Position numbers and translations under genes: made by a program
Assembly (NCBI GenBank): GCA_013811645.1
Contig: JACCUU010000153.1
Span: 1 to 5,092, forward strand
Direction of reading: 5' to 3'
Source of the DNA: Actinomycetota bacterium
Lineage (GTDB): Bacteria > Actinomycetota > Thermoleophilia > Gaiellales > Gaiellaceae
DNA length: 5,092 nucleotides
The notes under the pieces: model-generated
Seen by the model: the letters and a program-made list of their open reading frames with translations, nothing else
Databases searched by the model: none
What the model was told of the DNA's origin: nothing
Part shown: positions 1 through 5,092 of the stretch, piece after piece
Position numbering within the stretch: position 1 is the stretch's first letter
Layout of the letters: the number at the start of each line of letters is the position of its first letter

Positions 1-23
1 CATTCGCCGGCTCGCGGCGCACG

Positions 24-704
24 TCAGCCCGAGACGTAGCCGCGGGACCCGAAGACCCCCGCGAGAAAGCCCAACGCTGCACCACCGACCAGGACGAGGA
101 TCGACGCGATCTGCGTCGGGTAGAAGAGCCCGTACTGCTGGAGCAAGAGTCCGATCCCGGCCGCGAGGATGACGCCGAGGAACATCGCGAGCAGCGTCGC
201 GAGGCCCGGGCGGCCCCCGCGGAGCGCGAACGAGAAGACACCCAGACCTCCCACGATCACCATCGCGATCCCGATCGCGCCGGCGGCCGTCTCGAGCGGA
301 TTGCCCTGTACGTCGACCAGTGCGGTGGCAACGCAGGTGAAGCCCTGTCCGGTGCTCGTCGCGACGATCTTGTAGAGACCGATGCCGTACTTCGCGTAGT
401 CGTCGACCGGAACGACACCCGTCGTCGAGTTGACGGTCGTCGGCTCGTCGCGGACTTCGTAGGGGATCCCGGCGAACTCGATCTCGAGCTTCAAGTTGTC
501 GAGCGGCCGATTCGCGGTGATGGTCACGGGCACGCCACCCGTCTCGGGAACGCTGATCGGATCGCTCCTCGCGAACGTGTCGCGCGCGACCACGTCCTCG
601 CCGGCGACGGTGGCTTCGCAGGGCCCCTCGATCGTCGCCAATGCCTCGGGAGCGAAAGCAAGCCCGAGAACCACGACAAGCGCTGTGACGAGCCGGCGAT
701 GCAT
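24..704 (-). CDS. Signal-peptide protein with two-Cys ectodomain and three C-terminal membrane helices, function unknown
   Basis: The 226-residue product is not a family I recognise. Visible in order: a positively charged N-terminus (MHRR), a hydrophobic stretch at about residues 5-18 and a likely signal-peptidase site after ALA at residue 23; a polar ectodomain of about residues 24-138, rich in Val, Thr and Pro and probably beta-sandwich, with only two cysteines (C29 and C124) that could form one disulfide; then three hydrophobic segments at about 140-161, 168-188 and 198-218. The ectodomain is predicted to face outside, anchored by the C-terminal helices. The start is ATG at 702-704 because GAGGAGG lies 4 bases upstream and the signal peptide begins there. 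The frame stays open far upstream over other genes, but that extension is Arg/Pro-rich and non-protein-like. The gene is divergent from the FAH operon and nothing links them functionally. Gene call confident; function unknown. Confidence 0.85.
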   Translation of the reverse strand: MHRRLVTALVVVLGLAFAPEALATIEGPCEATVAGEDVVARDTFARSDPISVPETGGVPVTITANRPLDNLKLEIEFAGIPYEVRDEPTTVNSTTGVVPVDDYAKYGIGLYKIVATSTGQGFTCVATALVDVQGNPLETAAGAIGIAMVIVGGLGVFSFALRGGRPGLATLLAMFLGVILAAGIGLLLQQYGLFYPTQIASILVLVGGAALGFLAGVFGSRGYVSG

Positions 705-708
705 CAAG

Positions 709-715
709 CCTCCTC
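709..715 (-). promoter_or_regulatory. Strong Shine-Dalgarno of the membrane-protein gene
   Basis: On the minus strand the sequence reads GAGGAGG followed by CTTG and then ATG. It fixes the start at 704 and is by far the best ribosome binding site in the window. Confidence 0.8.
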
Positions 716-740
716 GGGCGGCGAGTCTACTGCCGGTATC

Positions 741-748
741 GGTCGACC
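741..748. promoter_or_regulatory. GGTCGACC palindrome, possible operator
   Basis: A perfect 8-bp palindrome in the divergent intergenic region. FCD-type GntR regulators often bind short palindromes with GT and AC half-sites separated by three bases. Here the spacing is two, so the match is imperfect. It is a candidate site for the GntR protein encoded at 1433-2176, but short GC-rich palindromes containing GTCGAC also occur by chance. Confidence 0.2.
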
Positions 749-760
749 AGGCCCCTGCCT

Positions 761-778
761 CGACCCGTTGTAGGGTTG
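761..778 (+). repeat. Small inverted repeat over the FAH gene leader
   Basis: CGACCC (761-766) and GGGTTG (773-778) can pair over a 6-base loop, with one G-T wobble. The 3' arm overlaps the AGGG (772-775) that is the only Shine-Dalgarno-like sequence before the ATG at 783. It could be an operator half-site pair or a weak hairpin shielding the ribosome site, or it may be chance. Confidence 0.25.
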
Positions 779-782
779 CCGG

Positions 783-1430
783 ATGCTGCCCATCGAGCGG
801 CCGGGAAAGATCGTCTGCGTCGGGCTGAACTACCGAGACCACGCGGAAGAGCAGGGAGTGGATCTCCCGAGCGCCCCGCTCCTCTTCGCGAAATGGCCCA
901 ATGCCCTGATCGGTCCCAATGAGCCGATCGTCATTCCGCCGCTCGTGACCAAATGCGACTACGAGGCCGAGCTCGGGGTCGTCATCGGCACGAAGGTCAA
1001 GAACGTGTCGCGGCAGGACGCGTTCGCAGCAGTCCGCGGCTACGTCTGTGCCAACGACGTCAGCGCGCGGGACCTGCAGTTCTCGGACGGACAGTGGACC
1101 CGCGGGAAGTCCCCTGACACGTTCTGCCCGGTCGGACCTCTCGTGGCCGCCGCCGAGATTGCCGACCCCCACAAGCTGCGCATCCAGGCGTTCGTGAACG
1201 GCGAGGCGCTCCAGGACTCGTCGACCGCAAACCTCATCTTCGGGATCGACGAGATCATCAGCTACGTCTCCCAGACTATGACGCTGGAGCCTGGCGACCT
1301 GATTCTCACCGGCACGCCCGCCGGAGTCGGCGTGTTCCGGGATCCACAACGGCTGCTGAAGCCCGGCGACGAGGTGACGATCGCGATCGAAGGGGTCGGC
1401 ACGCTGACCAACCCGGTCGTCGCAGGTTGA
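783..1430 (+). CDS. Fumarylacetoacetate hydrolase (FAH) family protein
   Basis: A 215-residue, single-domain, cytosolic metal-dependent enzyme of the FAH superfamily, whose members hydrolyse, decarboxylate or isomerise acylpyruvates and 2-keto-3-deoxy-acid derivatives. Visible motifs: KIVCVGLNYRDHAEE (9-23) with the lid His20 and Glu23; DYEAELGVVIG (59-69) supplying metal ligands Glu61 and Glu63; ANDVSARDLQ (90-99) with third ligand Asp92; GKSPDTFCPVGP (108-119) with Lys109; and the GTPAGVG loop (177-183). All key residues are present. The length matches the compact FAHD1/acylpyruvase and HpaG-like group rather than full-size FAH, which carries an extra N-terminal domain. ATG at 783 is preceded by AGGG at 7 bases. 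It is the first gene of a four-gene operon and its stop overlaps the regulator's possible TTG start. Family assignment is firm; substrate is not. The neighbours favour a sugar-acid-derived 2-keto acid over an aromatic ring-cleavage product. Confidence 0.92.
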   Translation: MLPIERPGKIVCVGLNYRDHAEEQGVDLPSAPLLFAKWPNALIGPNEPIVIPPLVTKCDYEAELGVVIGTKVKNVSRQDAFAAVRGYVCANDVSARDLQFSDGQWTRGKSPDTFCPVGPLVAAAEIADPHKLRIQAFVNGEALQDSSTANLIFGIDEIISYVSQTMTLEPGDLILTGTPAGVGVFRDPQRLLKPGDEVTIAIEGVGTLTNPVVAG

Positions 1431-1432
1431 CG

Positions 1433-2176
1433 GTGACCACCATCTCGCGGACCGTCCTGCGCGAGCAGGTGAAAGAGATCCTCCTCGAGCGAATCCTGCG
1501 TGGAGAGCTCGAGCCAGGAGAGCGTCTCGTCGAGACCCGGCTGGCGCGCGAGCTCGGAACGAGCCAGACGCCGGTGCGAGAGGCGCTCCGTGATCTTCAG
1601 CTCCTGCGGCTCGTGGAGTCCGAGCCGTTCCGCGGTGCGCGGGTTCGCGCGGTCGACGACTCCCAGCTCCTCCCGGTCTTCCCCGTCCGCGCGGCGCTCG
1701 AGGAGCTCGCTGCGCGCGAGGCCGCACGGAGCGCGAACGGTGAGGTGGACGTTCTCGAGACCGAGCTGGAGGCGATGCGCGCTGCGTCCAAGCGTGAAGA
1801 CTGGCGAACGCAGATCTCGCACGACGTGGCGTTCCATCGCGCGATGGTCGAGCTAGCCGGGAACGAGCCGCTGCTGCAGAGCTGGCTCGGGCTCGGCGTC
1901 GAGGTCTCGACCGCGTTCGCCGTCTACTGGACGTTCTGGGATCAGACCGACCTGGCGGAATTCCACGTACCGATTGTCGAGGCGATCCGCGCAGGTGACG
2001 GAGCACGCGCCGGATCGGAGGCGCGCAAGCACGTCAGGCGTACAGAGCGGGTCGTTCGCCAGAGAACGCGGGCGGCACAAAGCAAGAGTGTCGACGTGAA
2101 GAGACCTGCAGAGCTGAAAGCACGTGAACTCGCGCTCGCGAAACGCGAACGCCACTCGGCGAAAATCCCCTCGTGA
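1433..2176 (+). CDS. GntR family transcriptional regulator, FCD subfamily
   Basis: A DNA-binding repressor or activator with an N-terminal winged helix-turn-helix and a C-terminal all-helical FCD ligand-binding domain. Counting from GTG 1433, the wHTH spans about residues 6-73: the GELEPGERLVETRLARELG segment, then recognition helix SQTPVREALRDL (44-55) and the wing near FRGARV. The FCD domain covers about 76-205 and keeps the usual metal-binding set: Asp131 and His135 (DVAFH), His178 (EFHVPIVEAI) and His200 (KHVRRTE). The last two are 22 residues apart, as in the characterised FCD protein TM0439. A Lys/Arg-rich tail of about 40 residues follows the domain. GTG at 1433 is chosen because AGG sits 6 bases upstream. 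A TTG at 1427, overlapping the FAH stop, would add two residues but has no ribosome site. FCD proteins usually sense small organic or sugar acids, so control of this operon is likely but inferred. Confidence 0.92.
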   Translation: MTTISRTVLREQVKEILLERILRGELEPGERLVETRLARELGTSQTPVREALRDLQLLRLVESEPFRGARVRAVDDSQLLPVFPVRAALEELAAREAARSANGEVDVLETELEAMRAASKREDWRTQISHDVAFHRAMVELAGNEPLLQSWLGLGVEVSTAFAVYWTFWDQTDLAEFHVPIVEAIRAGDGARAGSEARKHVRRTERVVRQRTRAAQSKSVDVKRPAELKARELALAKRERHSAKIPS

Positions 2177-3081
2177 AGCTCGGAATGCTCACCGCTCCCT
2201 TTCCTCGCCGCTCGCTGGAGCGGGTCGCTGCGTGGGCCTCCGGCGAAGGCTTCGAGATGCTCGAAGTCGCCTGCTGGCCAGGCGCGGGCGCAGAGCGACG
2301 CCGCTACGCCGGGACGTCTCACATCGACGTTGCGAGCTTCGATCCGGACAGCGTGCGGGAGACGCTCGACAAGCACGGGCTCGAGATCTCGTCGCTCGCC
2401 TACTACCCGAACAACCTCCACCCCGACCCCAAGGAGCGGCGCGCGGCGAACACGCATTTGCGCAAGGTGATCGAAGCCGCGGCTGCGCTCGACGTCCCCA
2501 TGGTCGGCACTTTCGTCGGGCGCGACAAGACGAAGAACGTGCCCGACAACTTCCGCGAGTTCCGCAAGGTCTGGCCTCGGCTGGTCGACTACGCGGAAGG
2601 GAAGGGCGTCAAGATCGCGATCGAGAACTGCCCGATGATCTTCAGCTGGGACGAGTGGCCCGGCGGCACCAACCTCGCCTCCACCCCCGCCGCCTGGGAC
2701 GAGATGTTCTCGATCGTGGACAGCCCGAGCTTCGGGCTCAACCTCGATCCGTCGCATCTCGTCTGGCTCCAGGTCGACTACGAGCGGGTAGTGCGCGACT
2801 ACGCGGAGAAGATCCTGCACGTGCACGCGAAGGATCTCGAGATCGACCGCGACGGGCTGTACCGCAACGGAACGATCTCGCTCGGGATGGGCTGGCAGGT
2901 GCCGCGGCTACCGGGACTGGGGGAAGTGCGCTGGGATCGCTTCGTCGCCGCGCTGTACCGGGCGGGCTACGACTACGTCGTCTCGATCGAGCATGAGGAT
3001 CGCGACTTCGAGACGACCGAGGATCTCGTCAAGCGCGGGTTCTTGATCGCGCGAGACACGCTCCGCCCGCTGCTCCACTGA
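2173..3081 (+). CDS. Sugar phosphate isomerase/epimerase, xylose-isomerase-like TIM barrel
   Basis: A 302-residue cytosolic TIM-barrel protein of the AP-endonuclease-2/xylose-isomerase-like superfamily, which includes ketose epimerases, inosose isomerases/dehydratases and hydroxypyruvate isomerase. The first strand is KLGMLTAPF (2-10). Metal ligands at strand ends are recognisable: Glu151 in IAIENCP, Asp192 in GLNLDPSHL, His218 in HVHAKD and Glu273 in VSIEHED, the Glu-Asp-His-Glu set typical of divalent-metal isomerases of this fold. The TNLASTPAAWDEMF segment (166-179) is a usual substrate-side region. Length is normal. The GTG start overlaps the regulator stop as GTGA and no Shine-Dalgarno is visible, so translation is probably coupled. 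An ATG four codons in (2185) is less likely because it would truncate the first strand. The reaction is probably isomerisation or epimerisation of a free or acidic sugar. DNA-repair endonuclease activity is unlikely given the catabolic neighbours. Confidence 0.9.
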   Translation: MKLGMLTAPFPRRSLERVAAWASGEGFEMLEVACWPGAGAERRRYAGTSHIDVASFDPDSVRETLDKHGLEISSLAYYPNNLHPDPKERRAANTHLRKVIEAAAALDVPMVGTFVGRDKTKNVPDNFREFRKVWPRLVDYAEGKGVKIAIENCPMIFSWDEWPGGTNLASTPAAWDEMFSIVDSPSFGLNLDPSHLVWLQVDYERVVRDYAEKILHVHAKDLEIDRDGLYRNGTISLGMGWQVPRLPGLGEVRWDRFVAALYRAGYDYVVSIEHEDRDFETTEDLVKRGFLIARDTLRPLLH

Positions 3082-3086
3082 CAGCC

Positions 3087-3566
3087 GTGGTGATTCGCCG
3101 CTACCGAGAGCTCGATCGAGAGTGGGCGGATCAGCTCCTACGCGATCGATTCGGCGGTGCTCTCCAGGCCCGGCGCGGCGAGCTGATCGACGTGCTCGCG
3201 CTACCAGGGTTCGTCGCAGAACGAGACGACAGACCTGTGGGGCTTCTGACATTTCATCGCGACGGCCGGGACTGCGAACTGGGATTCGTCATCGCAATCG
3301 AGCAGCACCGGGGCATCGGAACGGCGCTTCTGGAAGCGCTGCGCGCCGAGGTCGCCGACTGCGAGCGGATCTGGCTCGTCACGACCAACGACAACCTCGA
3401 GGCACTTCGCTTCTACCAACGACGGGGGTTTGCTCTCACGGCGCTTCGCGCGGGGGCTGTCGACGACGCGCGCAAGCGGCTCAAGCCCCAGATCCCGCCC
3501 ATGGGGCAATTCGGCGTACCGCTTCGCGACGAGCTCGAGCTCGAGCTGAGACCCTCCGAGCTGTAG
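3087..3566 (+). CDS. GNAT family N-acetyltransferase
   Basis: A 159-residue cytosolic acetyl-CoA-dependent N-acyltransferase of the GNAT fold. The acetyl-CoA pyrophosphate loop is QHRGIGTALL (73-82, the Q-x-x-G-x-G pattern), preceded by beta-4 CELGFVI (63-69). Motif B is TTNDNLEALRFYQRRGF (99-115), with Asn103 and Tyr110 as the expected catalytic-region residues. The tail, AVDDARKRLKPQIPPMGQFG (124-143) followed by an acidic DELELEL, resembles a conserved C-terminus of an uncharacterised GNAT group widespread in bacteria. Two adjacent GTG codons (3087 and 3090) can start it. Neither has a clear Shine-Dalgarno, and the gene begins 5 bases after the isomerase stop, so expression is probably coupled. 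The acceptor substrate cannot be predicted. A sugar-acid role is not obvious, so it may be a passenger in the operon. Its stop faces the SDR gene's stop across 3 bases. Confidence 0.88.
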   Translation: MVIRRYRELDREWADQLLRDRFGGALQARRGELIDVLALPGFVAERDDRPVGLLTFHRDGRDCELGFVIAIEQHRGIGTALLEALRAEVADCERIWLVTTNDNLEALRFYQRRGFALTALRAGAVDDARKRLKPQIPPMGQFGVPLRDELELELRPSEL

Positions 3567-3582
3567 GGGTCAGGACCTCAGC
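3545..3582. repeat. Inverted repeat across the convergent stop codons, weak terminator candidate
   Basis: GCTGAG (3545-3550) and CTCAGC (3577-3582) are perfect inverted copies flanking the junction of the two convergent operons. Inside, GACCC (3550-3554) can pair with GGGTC (3567-3571), or GGTC with GACC (3568-3577) across two bases. These are alternatives rather than one continuous stem. No T-run follows on either strand, so this is not a standard intrinsic terminator. A role as a bidirectional transcription barrier is only possible. Confidence 0.25.
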
Positions 3583-4508
3583 CGAAAGTGGTCGACGGTC
3601 TGGCGAAAGCCGGCGATGAGCTGGGTGCGCGGGAGCGCGCCGACGAGACGTTCGAGCAGCTCGCTGTCGAGCGAGTCGGGAAACGGAAGTCGCTCGTCGG
3701 TCCAGGTGATCTTTCCCGCCGCCTGAGGTGCCACGGCTTCGATCGCAGCCACCACTTCCTCCATCGTCGAGGGTTCCCCCGGAAAGTTCGCGACGTGCGC
3801 GCCGTCTGTTGCTGCTCGCGCGGCGAGCACGAACGCGCGGCCGACGTCCGGCGCGTAGTCGTACTGCGCTGTTCCGCCATACCCGATTTCGAAGGGCTCG
3901 CCGCGCGCGGCAGCCGCCATCGCGAGCGTCGGGCCGGAGGTCATGCCCTGATCCCGACCCGGCCCGTACACGATGTACGGCCGGATGCCGATGGAGGCGA
4001 CGCCTTCGTCGTCCCAGAAGATCCGCGCCGTGCCCTCGTTTGCGAGCTTGTACACGCCGTAGTGGGTCGTGGGGCTCGTCCCGCCCGACTCTGGCGCGGG
4101 CGAGGGATCGCTCGCGTTGTAGACAGCAGTCGTGCTCGCGTAGGCGAGGCCAGAGATCCGGTTTTGCCGCTGCTTCACCGCCTCGAAGACGACGACCGTG
4201 CCGACGACGTTGACCCGCGCGCCGCGGATGGGATCTGCGCGGCAGAACGGCACCTGCAGCGCAGCCAGATGGACGAGACAGGTGATCTCGTGCTCGTCGA
4301 GCGCGCGGCCGAGAGCGTCTCCGTCGGTGACGTCGCCAGGCACGAGCGTCACGCGGCCTCGCTCTCTCTCGTCGAGGATCAGCCGGAGGCGGCTGTCGTC
4401 CTCACCGAGGTCGTAACCGACGGGGTCTTCGCCGTCGTCGAGCAGCGCCTTGACCGTCCAGGCGCCAACGCACCCGAGCGCGCCGGTAACGAGCGTCCGC
4501 TCAGGCAA
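3570..4508 (-). CDS. NAD-dependent epimerase/dehydratase, extended SDR family
   Basis: A 312-residue cytosolic Rossmann-fold oxidoreductase of the extended short-chain dehydrogenase family. The NAD-binding loop is VTGALGCVG (7-15, TGxxGxxG), the adenine-side acid is in GDVTD (58-62), and HLAA (80-83) follows beta-4. ASTTAVY (124-130) gives the Ser/Thr of the active site and YGVYK (150-154) the YxxxK catalytic pair. RPYIVYGPGRDQG (176-188) and the later QYDYAPDVGRAF (215-226) are standard extended-SDR landmarks. The start is TTG at 4506-4508: it puts the Rossmann strand at the N-terminus, AGGA (4517-4520) lies 8 bases upstream, and the longer in-frame extension to 4562 is Ser/Arg-rich and reads over the aldehyde dehydrogenase. 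It overlaps that gene's stop by 8 bases, so the two are cotranscribed. It could epimerise a nucleotide sugar or oxidise a free sugar or uronate; the aldehyde dehydrogenase partner favours oxidation, by inference. Confidence 0.9.
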   Translation of the reverse strand: MPERTLVTGALGCVGAWTVKALLDDGEDPVGYDLGEDDSRLRLILDERERGRVTLVPGDVTDGDALGRALDEHEITCLVHLAALQVPFCRADPIRGARVNVVGTVVVFEAVKQRQNRISGLAYASTTAVYNASDPSPAPESGGTSPTTHYGVYKLANEGTARIFWDDEGVASIGIRPYIVYGPGRDQGMTSGPTLAMAAAARGEPFEIGYGGTAQYDYAPDVGRAFVLAARAATDGAHVANFPGEPSTMEEVVAAIEAVAPQAAGKITWTDERLPFPDSLDSELLERLVGALPRTQLIAGFRQTVDHFRLRS

Positions 4509-5092
4509 ATGGCGCGTCCTGGTAGACCGTGACGAGCTCGGTGTAGAACTCGATCGCGGCACGCCCCTGCTCGTGCGGCCCCCAGCCCGAGCCCTTGATG
4601 CCGCCGAAGGGAACGTGCACGTCCGCGCCCGCGGTCTGTGAGTTCACGTGGATGATCCCGGCGCCGATCTCCTCGCTGAACCGCTGCGTCGCGTACAGGT
4701 CGCGGGTGAAGATCGACGCGGAGAGGCCGAAGCGCACCGCATTCGCTCGCTCCATCGCCTCGTCGAGGGTCGCGAAGCGGTAGAGCGAGGTCACGGGTCC
4801 GAACACCTCCTCGCAGGAGAGCTCGGCGTCGTCCGCAAGCCCTTCGAACACCGTGGGCGCGATCAGGTACCCCTCGTCGTCCGCGCGCTCTCCGCCCGCG
4901 AGCACCGTCCCGCCTTCGTTCCGCGCGCGCTCGATGGCGGCGAGGATCTCCCCCATCGCGGTCTCGTGCACCACTGGGCCGACTTCGACCTCGGGATCGG
5001 CGGGGTCGCCGACCTTTCCCACCGCTACCCGCGCCAGCAGCCGGTCTCGGAACTCGTCGTAGACCTCGTCCTGGACGAGGATGCGGCGGGTC
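4501..5092 (-). CDS. Aldehyde dehydrogenase, C-terminal part (runs off the right edge)
   Basis: The 3' end of an NAD(P)-dependent aldehyde dehydrogenase; about 196 residues are visible of the usual 480 or so. The frame stays open to the window edge, starting TRRILVQDEVYDEFRDRLL, the stretch that normally follows the catalytic GQxCTA cysteine, so that cysteine lies just outside. Visible landmarks: VGDPADPEVEVGPV, the nucleotide-ribose-binding glutamate in CEEVFGPV (expected role from the family), the FGLSASIFTRD segment, and the terminal VHVPFGGIKGSG loop followed by GPHEQGRAAIEFYTELVTVY. The HVPFGGxKxSG and EQGxAAxEFYT ending resembles 2-oxoglutarate-semialdehyde (2,5-dioxovalerate) dehydrogenases of pentose and hexarate catabolism, but that subtype is inferred from the C-terminus only. 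It is the upstream member of an operon with the SDR gene. The first visible in-frame GTG, at 5022, is internal and not the true start. Confidence 0.93.
   Translation of the reverse strand, partial: TRRILVQDEVYDEFRDRLLARVAVGKVGDPADPEVEVGPVVHETAMGEILAAIERARNEGGTVLAGGERADDEGYLIAPTVFEGLADDAELSCEEVFGPVTSLYRFATLDEAMERANAVRFGLSASIFTRDLYATQRFSEEIGAGIIHVNSQTAGADVHVPFGGIKGSGWGPHEQGRAAIEFYTELVTVYQDAPFA
4517..4520 (-). promoter_or_regulatory. Shine-Dalgarno of the SDR gene inside the aldehyde dehydrogenase 3' end
   Basis: On the minus strand AGGA precedes the TTG at 4508 by 8 bases. It lies in the codons for the last residues of the aldehyde dehydrogenase and supports the TTG as the real SDR start. Confidence 0.55.

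Larger units (their letters stand above)
705..782. promoter_or_regulatory. Divergent intergenic region, presumed two-way promoter region
   Basis: These 78 bases separate two divergent genes, so promoters for the minus-strand membrane protein and for the plus-strand operon should lie here or in the adjacent 5' ends. I see no convincing -35/-10 pair on either strand. The best minus-strand -10-like hexamer is TAGACT (about 724-729), with no good -35 element. The region holds an 8-bp palindrome, GGTCGACC (741-748), and an imperfect inverted repeat (761-778). Assignment as regulatory DNA rests on gene orientation, not on recognised motifs. Confidence 0.5.

Noticed and set aside
1..3. Minus-strand ATG at the left edge, 20 bases downstream of the membrane-protein stop, as the start of a next gene
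   Set aside because: Only the start codon would be inside the window and no clear ribosome site precedes it, so a gene cannot be supported.
705..782. Sigma-70-like promoter hexamers on either strand
   Set aside because: The best hexamers (TAGACT on the minus strand, TAGGGT on the plus strand) have no matching -35 at proper spacing, so no specific promoter is called.
705..2006. Long minus-strand open frame upstream of the membrane-protein gene, giving a 660-residue reading frame in total
   Set aside because: It runs antisense to the FAH and GntR genes, is dominated by Arg, Pro and Ser, shows no domain, and the real gene has its own strong ribosome site and signal peptide at 704.
1942..2826. 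294-residue minus-strand open frame antisense to the regulator and isomerase
   Set aside because: The opposite strand encodes two well-recognised proteins. The antisense product has mirror-frame composition (Arg, Val, Asp, Glu, Ala) typical of high-GC shadow frames.
2124..2996. 290-residue plus-strand open frame overlapping the isomerase gene
   Set aside because: It is very Arg-rich and lies in another frame of a confidently assigned gene with intact metal ligands.
3588..4532. 314-residue plus-strand open frame antisense to the SDR gene
   Set aside because: The minus strand carries a complete SDR with all catalytic motifs; the plus-strand translation has no recognisable motif.

Overview
The window is high-GC bacterial DNA with tightly packed genes, GTG and TTG starts and several stop/start overlaps. 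The protein families and codon use fit a GC-rich actinobacterium, perhaps of the Thermoleophilia type. That placement is an inference from style only, because no phylogenetic marker is present.

Layout. (1) Positions 24-704, minus strand: a secreted-then-anchored membrane protein of unknown function, with a signal peptide, a two-cysteine beta-rich ectodomain and three C-terminal membrane helices. (2) Positions 705-782: a short divergent intergenic region with a strong Shine-Dalgarno for the minus-strand gene and two small inverted repeats on the plus-strand side. (3) Positions 783-3566, plus strand: a compact four-gene operon encoding a fumarylacetoacetate-hydrolase (FAH) family enzyme, a GntR/FCD regulator, a xylose-isomerase-like TIM-barrel sugar isomerase/epimerase and a GNAT acetyltransferase. 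The first three genes touch or overlap, and the fourth starts 5 bp after the third. (4) Positions 3570-5092, minus strand: a convergent pair, an extended-SDR NAD-dependent epimerase/dehydrogenase (3570-4508) downstream of, and overlapping, the 3' part of an aldehyde dehydrogenase that runs off the right edge. The two operons meet tail to tail with 3 bp between stop codons.

How the genes may work together. Every recognisable enzyme except the GNAT belongs to a family common in oxidative, non-phosphorylative breakdown of sugars or sugar acids: sugar isomerase/epimerase, NAD-dependent sugar oxidoreductase, aldehyde dehydrogenase resembling the 2-oxoglutarate-semialdehyde type, and an FAH enzyme acting on 2-keto-3-deoxy acids or acylpyruvates. 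The embedded GntR/FCD protein, a class that usually senses small carboxylates, would be the local regulator. This is a coherent hypothesis, not a proven pathway: no transporter, dehydratase or kinase is visible, and the substrate cannot be read from the sequence. No RNA gene, mobile element, CRISPR array or clearly novel system was found.
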